From NCBI GenBank assembly GCA_016215705.1, contig JACRIR010000042.1:1-13921 (forward strand): a DNA stretch of 13,921 bases, read 5' to 3'. Source of the stretch: Candidatus Poribacteria bacterium (GTDB lineage Bacteria; Abyssobacteria; SURF-5). Below the pieces are notes generated by a model. The model had not been told where the DNA came from. It ran no database searches and saw only the letters and a program-made list of their open reading frames with translations. The position numbers were made by a program, and so were the translations under genes. Shown in pieces: positions 6,972 through 13,661 of this stretch. Every line of letters starts with the position of its first letter. Positions within the stretch are counted from its first letter, which is position 1.

Positions 6972-9143
6972 ATGAGTGACAACTGGAAATCCACAGCCTG
7001 CATAATGTGCGGAAACAATTGCGGCCTGGAGGTACAAGTCGAAGACGATCATATCGTCAAGGTTCGGGCCGACAAGAAGAACCCCTTCAGTAAGGGATAT
7101 GTCTGCAACAAATCGCTCGCGGTCGGCCGTTATCAGAACCACAATCAACGCGTGCTTTCGCCACTAAGGCGGCGAGTCGACGGAACATTCGACGAAACCG
7201 ACTGGGACACCGCCACAAGTGAAATCGCCACCAAGTTGAACAAGATTATCAATATCCACGGGGCCAAGAGCGTCGCTTTCATCGGCGGCGGTGGACAAGC
7301 GAACCACCTCGACGTGCCCTATGCAATGTTCTTCTTGAAGGCGCTCGGAACAAAATATCTCTACAATGCCCTGGCGCAGGAATACACGCAGAAATACTGG
7401 ATCAACGGCGAGATGTTCGGCAGTCAGAACATGGACTTCCATGCCGACGAGCATCGATGCGACGTGTTCCTCATCATCGGAAGCAATCCGTGGATGAGCC
7501 ACGGAATGCAGCGCGCGCGCCTGGTGATAGGGGAGATATCCAAAGACCCGAATCGCAAGCTCATCGTCGTAGACCCGCGCCGACATGAAACCGCTGAAAA
7601 GGCCGACATATATTTACAGATAAAGCCCACGACCGACACCTATTTTCTGCTGGCGCTCATCAACGTCATTGTGAAGGAAGGCTTGTGCAACAATGATTAC
7701 ATCGCCGGGAACACAACCGGCTGGGATGAAGTAAAATGGCTGGCTGAGCTTGTTACGCCCGAAAAAGCGGCCCAATTGTGCGATCTCAAGGCCGACCAAA
7801 TCCGTGAGGTGGCCCGCATCTTCGCAAAGGCGAAACGAGCTGCCACCCGGATTGACCTCGGAATCTATCACAACATACGGATGTTCGAGAACGTCTACCT
7901 CGAGCGCATCCTGCTTGCGATAACAGGAAATCTCGGCGTGCCCGGCGGCGTTGCGTTCCCGGAATCGTTCATGGCGCTCGATCTGCCCGAAGGTCCGGAA
8001 GAGAAATGGAAGACGCGCGTCGCTGGAATAGAGCAAATTCGCGGCATGTTCCCTCCCAACGCATTGCCCGAGGAAATACTGACACCGGGCGACGGCCGCA
8101 TCCGCGCCGTCGTGGTTGAGGGCTCGAATCCGCTCCGCTCATATGCGGACTCGAAAACGTTCGAGAAGGCATTCAAGGCTCTCGACCTGCTTGTGGTGAT
8201 TGATCCTGCCATGAGCGAGCCGGCGCGCCTTGCCCACTATGTGCTGCCGGCAAAGTGCGGATACGAGAAATTCGAAGCGTCTTTCTTCCCCAAAGGATTC
8301 CCTGGTATTTACTACCACTTGCGCCAACCTGTCGTCAAGGGGCCGAAGCTCGCAAAACAAGAATGCGAAATATTTACGCTGATCCTCGAAAAGATGGGTG
8401 TCGATCTCTCCGGATTGTTGCCCTACGCAATGCTGAAACAGGCGCAGCAGGAGAGTGACAAGCCTCCTGTCCTCTCGCTCGTAAAAGCGTTTTGCATGAT
8501 GTTCGCCATGAAACATCGCGAATCGCTGATAAAGAACGGCATTATCACGGGCGAAGGCGACGATACCTCGGAGCTTTTTGAGGCAATCCTTCGGCATCCT
8601 GAAGGGCTTTACCTTTGCGACACATTTGATGAGAACAATCTGGAGAACCTTAAGACTGAGGACAAGAAGATTCATCTGGCGATTCCCATGGTTCCGGATA
8701 TGCTCCGAAGATTGGCGATCCCCCAAAAAATCGACCTCGATGAGGGGTCGGAATATCCGTTTATTCTTCAGACGGGCGAGCGCACAAATTACACCGCTAA
8801 CACGATTCAACGCGATAGCGACTGGCGCTCAGCTCAACTGCCGACGAATTATCTGCGAATAAATCGCAAGGACGCTGAAAGGTTGGAAGTCTCTGAGGGA
8901 GAAACGGTGAAACTCGTCACCGATACATCCACCGTCTCGATTCCCGTGAAAGTCACGGACGATATTTACCCCGGAAATGTGTCTATTCCCCACGGGTTCG
9001 GGCTGCTGCACACGAACAAGAAGACGGGAAAACTTGAGCAAATCGGCGTGAACGTCAACGAGCTCATCTCGGCAGACCACCGGGATCAGTTCACCGGCAT
9101 CCCATTGCATAAATGCATTCCATGTAGAATTCAAAAACAATAG
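6972..9143 (+). CDS. Molybdopterin (Mo/W-bisPGD) oxidoreductase with N-terminal [4Fe-4S] cluster
   Basis: The ATG follows GAGGAG at 8-base spacing. This 723-residue protein is of the MopB/formate-dehydrogenase-like superfamily. The N-terminal [4Fe-4S] motif is C10-x2-C13-x3-C17-x27-C45. Cofactor-binding segments include FIGGGGQAN (103-111), LIIGSNPWMSHGMQRAR (about 167-183), VVDPRRHETAEKAD, VVVEGSNPLRSYAD, and the C-terminal dinucleotide-binding domain from about 590 (FILQTGERTNYTANTIQRDSDW to IPHGFG). At the position where acetylene hydratase and formate dehydrogenases place Cys or SeCys, the aligned residue appears to be Glu137 (NALAQEYTQKYW). There is no twin-arginine signal, so it is cytoplasmic. 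It sits between two cysteine-rich ferredoxins in the operon, which probably exchange its electrons. The substrate is unknown; an aldehyde, hydroxylation or hydration reaction cannot be told apart here. Confidence 0.92.
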   Translation: MSDNWKSTACIMCGNNCGLEVQVEDDHIVKVRADKKNPFSKGYVCNKSLAVGRYQNHNQRVLSPLRRRVDGTFDETDWDTATSEIATKLNKIINIHGAKSVAFIGGGGQANHLDVPYAMFFLKALGTKYLYNALAQEYTQKYWINGEMFGSQNMDFHADEHRCDVFLIIGSNPWMSHGMQRARLVIGEISKDPNRKLIVVDPRRHETAEKADIYLQIKPTTDTYFLLALINVIVKEGLCNNDYIAGNTTGWDEVKWLAELVTPEKAAQLCDLKADQIREVARIFAKAKRAATRIDLGIYHNIRMFENVYLERILLAITGNLGVPGGVAFPESFMALDLPEGPEEKWKTRVAGIEQIRGMFPPNALPEEILTPGDGRIRAVVVEGSNPLRSYADSKTFEKAFKALDLLVVIDPAMSEPARLAHYVLPAKCGYEKFEASFFPKGFPGIYYHLRQPVVKGPKLAKQECEIFTLILEKMGVDLSGLLPYAMLKQAQQESDKPPVLSLVKAFCMMFAMKHRESLIKNGIITGEGDDTSELFEAILRHPEGLYLCDTFDENNLENLKTEDKKIHLAIPMVPDMLRRLAIPQKIDLDEGSEYPFILQTGERTNYTANTIQRDSDWRSAQLPTNYLRINRKDAERLEVSEGETVKLVTDTSTVSIPVKVTDDIYPGNVSIPHGFGLLHTNKKTGKLEQIGVNVNELISADHRDQFTGIPLHKCIPCRIQKQ

Positions 9144-9154
9144 GAGGTTATCTC

Positions 9155-10240
9155 ATGAGTGGCAATGTCTATGAACGGCTGGCACAAAAACTCGACGCGC
9201 TTCCGAACGGATATCCTCGCACGAAGAGTGGAATCGAGGTGAGGGTCCTCAGGAAGATTTTCACTGAGGACGAGGCCGAAATAGCGTGCACATTGAAACT
9301 GATACCGGAAGCGCCGGAGCAGATAGCGGAACGCCTCACACGGGACCCGAAGGCCCTCGGAGAAATCCTCGAGAAAATGGTGGCTCAAGGCGAGATAGGG
9401 GGAGCGGGGCCGTTGGGCGCGCGCAGGTACCACGTGTTGCCGTTTGTCGTCGGTGTCTATGAGTTCCAACTCTCCCGCATGGATAAGGAACTTGCTGAAC
9501 TTATGGAAGAATATATCGCCGAAGGATTCCTGACCGGAGTAGGCAACAGCAGCCCGGCTTTCCTGCACACGATACCAATCGAACAGGCAGTTGATGCGCA
9601 ATTGGAGGTTCACCCGTTCGAAAGCGTCCGGCAACTGATGGACAAAGCAAAAGTATTTTGCACACACGACTGCATTTGCCGCAAGGAACAAGCTCTCATC
9701 GGGAAAGCATGTGACAAGCCGCAGGGGAATTGCATCTCGATGTCAATGGATGAGCATGCGTTTGATATCAATTACGGAGGCAAGATCGTGAACAGGAAAG
9801 AAGCGGAACGTATCATGAAGGAAGCCGAAGACGCGGGTCTTGTGCATGCCACCATGACAATTACCGACGAGACTTATCATTTCTGCAACTGTTGTGCGTG
9901 TTGTTGCGGGTTGCTGCGCGGCGTCAGCAAATTCAACGCGCCCGGAATGCTCGCCAAATCGAACTATTGGGCCTCAATTGACCCGGACACCTGCGCCGCA
10001 TGCGGAACGTGTGCGAATGATCGTTGTCCCATGGGAGCAATATCGGAGAAGGACGGTTCCTATGAGGTCGACCAAAAGCGTTGCATAGGCTGCGGTGTAT
10101 GCTCGCCGACGTGTCCCACGGAATCCATCTCGCTGGTGCGTAAGCCGGCTGACCAATGTATTCAGCCGCCCCCGAACATGGTCTCCTGGATGATGGAACG
10201 AAGCATGAACACCGGCAAGCCCCTGGACAAGTTTATGTAG
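9155..10240 (+). CDS. Winged-helix/cysteine-rich dicluster ferredoxin protein, paralogue 3
   Basis: Only 11 bp separate this gene from the molybdopterin gene, and its ribosome site (TAGGAGG) overlaps that gene's stop, so the two are translationally close. The 361-residue product has the same plan as the gene at 5850. A winged-helix-like region lies at about 50-100. The module has C169, C173-I-C175-R, C186 and C193, then CNCCACCC at 244-251 with six Cys. Two [4Fe-4S] motifs follow at 280-291 and 310-320. The first is CxxCxxCxxxxC, one residue longer than canonical before the last Cys, as found in some cluster variants. No signal peptide or membrane helix is seen. It ends the operon, with its stop running into a G-rich hairpin. 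It probably relays electrons to or from the molybdopterin enzyme. Confidence 0.85.
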   Translation: MSGNVYERLAQKLDALPNGYPRTKSGIEVRVLRKIFTEDEAEIACTLKLIPEAPEQIAERLTRDPKALGEILEKMVAQGEIGGAGPLGARRYHVLPFVVGVYEFQLSRMDKELAELMEEYIAEGFLTGVGNSSPAFLHTIPIEQAVDAQLEVHPFESVRQLMDKAKVFCTHDCICRKEQALIGKACDKPQGNCISMSMDEHAFDINYGGKIVNRKEAERIMKEAEDAGLVHATMTITDETYHFCNCCACCCGLLRGVSKFNAPGMLAKSNYWASIDPDTCAACGTCANDRCPMGAISEKDGSYEVDQKRCIGCGVCSPTCPTESISLVRKPADQCIQPPPNMVSWMMERSMNTGKPLDKFM

Positions 10241-10264
10241 GGGGGAGACCTTGCTTCCCCCTTT
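10240..10264 (+). terminator. G/C-rich hairpin right after the operon stop
   Basis: GGGGGAG at 10241-10247 pairs with CTTCCCCC at 10254-10261 (7 bp with one G-T pair, 7-nt loop), followed only by TTT. It is a weak terminator candidate on its own; the second hairpin at 10316-10339 backs it up. Confidence 0.45.
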
Positions 10265-10315
10265 GGTAAAGAGGAATTGACGGGGATTTGTTCTTCAAAT
10301 ATGGACTGTACAACA

Positions 10316-10339
10316 AAAGGGGCCACGTGTGGCCCCTTT
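10316..10339. terminator. Bidirectional terminator between convergent genes
   Basis: AAAGGGGCCAC and GTGGCCCCTTT form a perfect 11-bp inverted repeat around GT. On the minus strand the stem is followed by TTTTGTTGT, and on the plus strand by TTTGCTTCTT. It lies between the converging genes ending at 10240 and 10568. Confidence 0.7.
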
Positions 10340-10350
10340 GCTTCTTGTGA

Positions 10351-10469
10351 GGGCGACCCACCGGGTCGCCCCTACGCTAACCTGAACCTTGAAACGGCAT
10401 CATGGAAAACAAGCCGGTCAAGACATCGCGACCACCGGGTCGCCCCTATGCGAACCTGAACCTTGGAAC
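10351..10469. repeat. Two direct copies of a palindromic GGGCGACC..GGTCGCCC repeat
   Basis: Copy one (10351-10395) has GGGCGACCC-ACC-GGGTCGCCC, a perfect 9-bp hairpin, followed by CTACGCTAACCTGAACCTTGAAAC. Copy two (10429-10469) repeats the right part with a few changes (CTATGCGAACCTGAACCTTGGAAC). The offset is about 75 bp. The outline matches the terminator stem at 2479-2506. These appear to be dispersed palindromic intergenic repeats. Confidence 0.7.
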
Positions 10470-10527
10470 CTCAATAATAAGATACCCCCCACGTCAATAG
10501 GCTCCCCTCGGTCGCACTTCAATAAGC

Positions 10528-10551
10528 TACCCCCCTTTGCAAAGGGGGGTA
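10528..10551. repeat. 24-bp perfect palindrome with six-C/six-G arms
   Basis: TACCCCCCTTTGC followed by AAAGGGGGGTA forms a perfect palindrome 17 bp past the stop of the minus-strand ferredoxin gene, followed by a further AGGGGGGATT. Without a T tract on the minus side it is not a classical terminator. It resembles the C-run/G-run intergenic repeats common in some anaerobe genomes. Confidence 0.6.
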
Positions 10552-10567
10552 GGGGGGATTTGGTGGC

Positions 10568-11569
10568 CTACGGCGCCTTCGGAATAAACTCTACCGGTCT
10601 CACCTCGTCGAAATGTATCGCCTCCGACGGACAGACGATGCTGCACAGCCCGCAGCCAACGCACTTCTCGCCGTCTACCACGGCCTTCGGCTCATCTTTG
10701 CCATTTGTGACGCTTATCGCGCTGAAATAGCATCGGTCAACGCATGACTCGCAGCCGACGCACGCATCCTCATCAACGACCGCCTGAAACCTTGAAGGCG
10801 ACACGAACTTTGTTCCTTGCGAGATCATGTACCTCAGTCCGATACAGCAGTCAGAGCAACAATTGCAGATATAGTGGTCGATGTGGTCGGTGTTCATCGT
10901 GACGTGGACAAGGCCTGCTTCTTCTGCCTTGCGTATGATGTCCATAGCCTCTTTCTTGTCGATCTCCCTGCCTGTGCCGCGCGTGATGGCGTAATCGGCC
11001 GCTCTGTTAATCTGGATACAGACCTCGACCGGCAATCCGCATTTACCGTCCACAACGCGGCATGTACACTTCGTGACGGCTATCCTCTTCGCGCTTTCGA
11101 CGATCTCCTTGACGTTTTCATAGTGCAGTATCTGGTTCTTCGCGTCGAGCGCGGCCGCCACCGGAATAATCCGTGTGGGCGGACCGGGCAGCATTGATTC
11201 GATGATCTTTACGGTTGGCCCCCATTCCTTATCCGTAAACTCCTTCCAGAGGTTATGGAATTCCTTTGGCGCTTCCGGCCACAATATTGTGGCGTCATGG
11301 AATTGAACGATGTCGCGGCACATGCGATACTTGCCCGAGTTGCCTGAGACAAAGGCCAATCCCTTGTGGAACAAGAGGTCGAGTGATTTCTTGACGTCAT
11401 CTGCTGAACGACCTGTGGCAGCGGCAAGATCATCCGCTGTCCCCGGCATCGCCAGAAGCAACTTAGCCTCCTTCTCGTCCGCCACCATACTGAAGAGGCG
11501 TTTGATGGTTTCGGAATGCCCCATCATCAGCTTATCGGCCAGTTCCTGATACACATTTGTCTCGCTCAT
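10568..11569 (-). CDS. Winged-helix/cysteine-rich dicluster ferredoxin protein, paralogue 4
   Basis: This gene is convergent with the operon. The ATG at 11569 follows AGGAGAGG closely. The 333-residue product has a winged-helix-like region at about 44-85 (TADDLAAATGRSADDVKKSL, LLFHKGLAFVSGNSGKYRM). The shared module is C168-T-C170-R, C177, C184, then CNCC at 235-238 with C241 and C242. The [4Fe-4S] motifs are C270, C273, C276, C280 and C303, C306, C309, C313-P. The first motif ends CYFSAI, so the usual Pro after the fourth Cys is Tyr, which may shift the cluster's potential. It is predicted cytoplasmic. It is the fourth family member in 7 kb but in a separate transcription unit, suggesting either an alternative electron partner or a protein for another enzyme. 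The nearest minus-strand neighbour upstream is the DUF116 gene. Confidence 0.85.
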   Translation of the reverse strand: MSETNVYQELADKLMMGHSETIKRLFSMVADEKEAKLLLAMPGTADDLAAATGRSADDVKKSLDLLFHKGLAFVSGNSGKYRMCRDIVQFHDATILWPEAPKEFHNLWKEFTDKEWGPTVKIIESMLPGPPTRIIPVAAALDAKNQILHYENVKEIVESAKRIAVTKCTCRVVDGKCGLPVEVCIQINRAADYAITRGTGREIDKKEAMDIIRKAEEAGLVHVTMNTDHIDHYICNCCSDCCIGLRYMISQGTKFVSPSRFQAVVDEDACVGCESCVDRCYFSAISVTNGKDEPKAVVDGEKCVGCGLCSIVCPSEAIHFDEVRPVEFIPKAP

Positions 11570-11592
11570 ACATTCCTCTCCTATGAAAGACA

Positions 11593-11624
11593 GTTTATGG
11601 TTTAGGGTTCATGGTTCATGGTTA
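11593..11624. repeat. Degenerate TTTAGGGTTCATGG-type heptamer repeats
   Basis: The sequence GTTTATGGTTTAGGG then TTCATGGTTCATGGTT has units of about 7 bases. The complementary reading AACCATGAACC... is the same style as the array at 13121-13200 and the AACCTGAACCTTG tails at 10380-10469. Confidence 0.55.
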
Positions 11625-11658
11625 AAAGGAGGCCAAAGGGATTCTTTGCTTCTCTCTT

Positions 11659-11730
11659 GAGAAAGCGGCGACTGTCGCCCTTAATTCGGGGACACCTTGC
11701 CGCAAGGTGTCCCCGAATTAAGGGTTTCTC
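11659..11730. repeat. Large perfect hairpin element, REP/MITE-like
   Basis: Arms 11678-11699 and 11703-11724 are perfect 22-bp inverted repeats around a 3-nt loop (CCG); each arm contains TTAATTCGGGGACACC or its complement. A small hairpin GGCGAC-T-GTCGCC precedes it at 11667-11679, and GAGAAA/TTTCTC flank the whole. The TTAATTCGGGGACAC element resembles sequences associated with REP-type Y1 transposases, an association I recall but cannot check here. No transposase is in the window. Confidence 0.7.
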
Positions 11731-11780
11731 GCACATTTAACCCTGCCACAGGCGGAAATACAGTCTTTTTGAATTCATCA

Positions 11781-12404
11781 CTAATCATTCTTCGTCGATT
11801 TTTCCTTTTCCCCTTTTAATCGTTTCCCCGTTTCCGCCATTTCTGGCTTCCCATTGATAAGCATTGCGAGGGCTTCCTCGATGCGATCTAAACTTACGAC
11901 CGTGTTCTTGCAGGGCCCGTTCGGACGCTCATTAAGAATACCCCATAGCGGCAGCGGCATTGCCTCGCGAATGCCTGAGATCATATCTCTTTCGCAGGCG
12001 ACCGCAATTACGAAAGCCGGCCTGCGGTCATACACCGCCCTTCGCGCGGCCGAGCCGCCACCTACTACGCGCATTGAGACCTTGTATCTGTCGCCGATTT
12101 CTATGAGCTTCGGCATACTGCATTTCCCGCAGGCTTTGCAATTGTGAATGTCGGCGTTCAGACGATGCGGGCATTCCCAATCTTGCAGACAATGCGGGAA
12201 TACGAGCAGGACATCTCCCGGCTTGTATTTCTTTTGGGAACCCGCGATAAAACGATTGTTTCTCCCAATGAAACGATCGTCAATCCTTTCCCCTTCCATT
12301 CCCATCATAGTGCCGACCGTTCTGAAAATGGGGTAGAGGAAGTTCATCAGAAAGTTTCGTTTGCCCGATGTTTCATCGCCCGGAAGTTTCGGTTTCTTAG
12401 CCAT
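11781..12404 (-). CDS. DUF116 family protein
   Basis: This 207-residue protein contains the hallmark DUF116 pattern: FPHCLQDWECP (69-79), NCKACGKCSMPKL (88-100), a GGGSAARRA segment, VIAVACERDMISGI (132-145) and WGILNERPNGPCKNT (154-168). Conserved cysteines are C72, C78, C89, C92, C95, C137 and C165, which suggests metal or Fe-S binding, though no function is established for the family. The N-terminus has a hydrophobic patch (FLMNFLYPIFRTVGTMMGM) that may associate with membrane; the C-terminus is Lys/Glu-rich. The start at 12404 has only a weak upstream GGGATG. It lies 211 bp upstream of the fourth cysteine-rich ferredoxin on the same strand, so co-expression is possible, although a large hairpin lies between. 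Confidence 0.88.
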   Translation of the reverse strand: MAKKPKLPGDETSGKRNFLMNFLYPIFRTVGTMMGMEGERIDDRFIGRNNRFIAGSQKKYKPGDVLLVFPHCLQDWECPHRLNADIHNCKACGKCSMPKLIEIGDRYKVSMRVVGGGSAARRAVYDRRPAFVIAVACERDMISGIREAMPLPLWGILNERPNGPCKNTVVSLDRIEEALAMLINGKPEMAETGKRLKGEKEKSTKND

Positions 12405-12651
12405 CTAAGTATCACATCCCAATAAGTAAATCAGCCCAACCCACAGAGCGCACGGAGTTCTTAGAGCCTTTACGGGGATCCGTTCGTGTAATTCGCGTAA
12501 TTCGTGTTCCAAACTTTTTCTTCTTCTTTTTCTTTCTGTTCTTTCTGCGCGGGAATGACGTTGAGCTCCATTCGTGTGATTCGTTCCATTCGTGCTATTC
12601 GTGATCCCAGCTTCTTCTTTTCCATTCGTGACATTCGTGTTCCCAAAGTCT
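12405..12651. repeat. Degenerate 9-bp ATTCGTG(T/C)(A/G) repeats between two minus-strand genes
   Basis: Short arrays of ATTCGTG-like units occur at 12482-12507 (TTCGTGTAATTCGCGTA, then ATTCGTG), 12569-12606 and 12622-12644, separated by pyrimidine-rich TTCTTCTTTTTC tracts. No gene is supported here. Confidence 0.6.
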
Positions 12652-13080
12652 CTACGCTATCCCGACAAGCTGAATATCAAACGACAGATTCTTTCCGGCA
12701 AGCGGATGATTGGCGTCCACCGTGATTTCTGAGTTGGAAATCCCGGTTACAATAACCCGCATTATCTGTCCGTTCGGACTTCGCATTTGCAAAACCTGGT
12801 CAACCTTGAGGTCAAGATCCGGCGGGAGACGATCCCTCTGAAGCTTGACAACCATTTCCTCCATGCGAGGCCCGTATGCCTTTTCGATACCGATGGCGGT
12901 CGTTTTCGACTGGCCGATTTCCATTCCGACTACCGCTTCGTCGAAACCTTGTATCACTTCGCCTTCACCCACTTGAAACTCCAGCGGCTCCCGGCCCGTG
13001 GAGGAGTCAAATACAGTGCCATCCTCAAGTTTGCCCGTATAATGAACCTTGACAGTGTCGCCCTTCTTCGCCTGGGGCAT
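12652..13080 (-). CDS. FKBP-type peptidyl-prolyl cis-trans isomerase, SlyD-like
   Basis: The ATG follows GAGGAG at 6-base spacing. This 142-residue protein starts with KGDTVKVHYTGKLEDGTVFDSS, the FKBP signature, followed by EPLEFQVGEGEVIQGFDEAVVGMEIGQ and IGIEKAYGP. A chaperone-like insert (IF domain) spans about residues 72-120, and it ends VDANHPLAGKNLSFDIQLVGIA, where the FKBP core closes. This arrangement is that of the short SlyD/FkpA-like prolyl isomerases, which catalyse proline isomerisation and assist folding in the cytoplasm. The His/Cys-rich metal-binding tail of enterobacterial SlyD is absent. No signal peptide is seen. It is probably a single-gene unit; the neighbours suggest no specific client. 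Confidence 0.93.
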   Translation of the reverse strand: MPQAKKGDTVKVHYTGKLEDGTVFDSSTGREPLEFQVGEGEVIQGFDEAVVGMEIGQSKTTAIGIEKAYGPRMEEMVVKLQRDRLPPDLDLKVDQVLQMRSPNGQIMRVIVTGISNSEITVDANHPLAGKNLSFDIQLVGIA

Positions 13081-13120
13081 GCCCGTCTCCTCTTTTTTTA
13101 TGCCGTTGCTTTTATCTTCC

Positions 13121-13200
13121 GACCTTAGACTTTAGACTCTAGACCTTAAACCTTAAACTTTGAACCTTGAACCCTAAACCTTGAGCTTTAAACTTTGAAC
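13121..13200. repeat. Array of degenerate heptamers (CTTAGAC / CCTTAAA / CCTTGAA)
   Basis: About ten units of roughly 7 bases follow each other: GACCTTAGACTTTAGACTC, CTTAAACCTTAAACTTTGAA, CCTTGAACCCTAAACCTTGA. The array lies just upstream of the FKBP gene's start. It is not coding, and related units lie at 11593-11624 and 10380-10469. Confidence 0.7.
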
Positions 13201-13661
13201 TAGCTTACCATAAACCGCGCGATTTAGCGAGAAAAAAGAACGAGAAAACGCTGATATACGCCGATGGAAACTTTGAGGAAAAACGACGAAGAAGGGGAAA
13301 GGCGAAAAGGGAAGAAACGAAGAGAAAAGGTGGAATACAAATAAATAAATGCGCGGTCCGAGAACTACACGAACAAAACGGAAGAAAGTTTCTAACCACA
13401 GCGCTGCGCAGCCGCAACCGAAACCGAAGAGGAAAAAGAAACAGGGAATCCGCTGATTTCGCAGATTGCGCGGATTTTGGAAAAAAAGAAGAAGAAAAAG
13501 AGTCGTCGTTAACCACGGGTTGACACGGATCAACGCGGGGAGCACGGGGAAAAGCCATTCCTTCTCGACGAATCTTCTTTTCTTCGCTGATTCTCTCTTT
13601 GCGCCCTTTGCGCCTTGGGCCTGCGGCCCTCTGCGGTAAAAAAAAGCTGTTTTGGACGGCA
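13201..13661. other. Gene-free stretch of purine-rich, text-like degenerate repeats
   Basis: No gene is supported. Fragments include CGCTGATATACGCCGATGG near 13250, an inverted-orientation relative of the repeat at 13707; AATCCGC...GCGGATT at 13446-13478, which can form a hairpin; and a TTTGCGCCCTTTGCGCCTTG with CTGCGG tail near 13599-13637. Long A/G tracts lie between. Confidence 0.6.

Noticed and set aside
8139-8810. Minus-strand 223-codon frame inside the molybdopterin gene
   Set aside because: It is a shadow of the strongly conserved plus-strand enzyme.
10389-10730. Plus-strand 113-codon frame across the convergent region
   Set aside because: It runs through the palindromic repeats and into the antisense of the ferredoxin motifs at 10568-10730.
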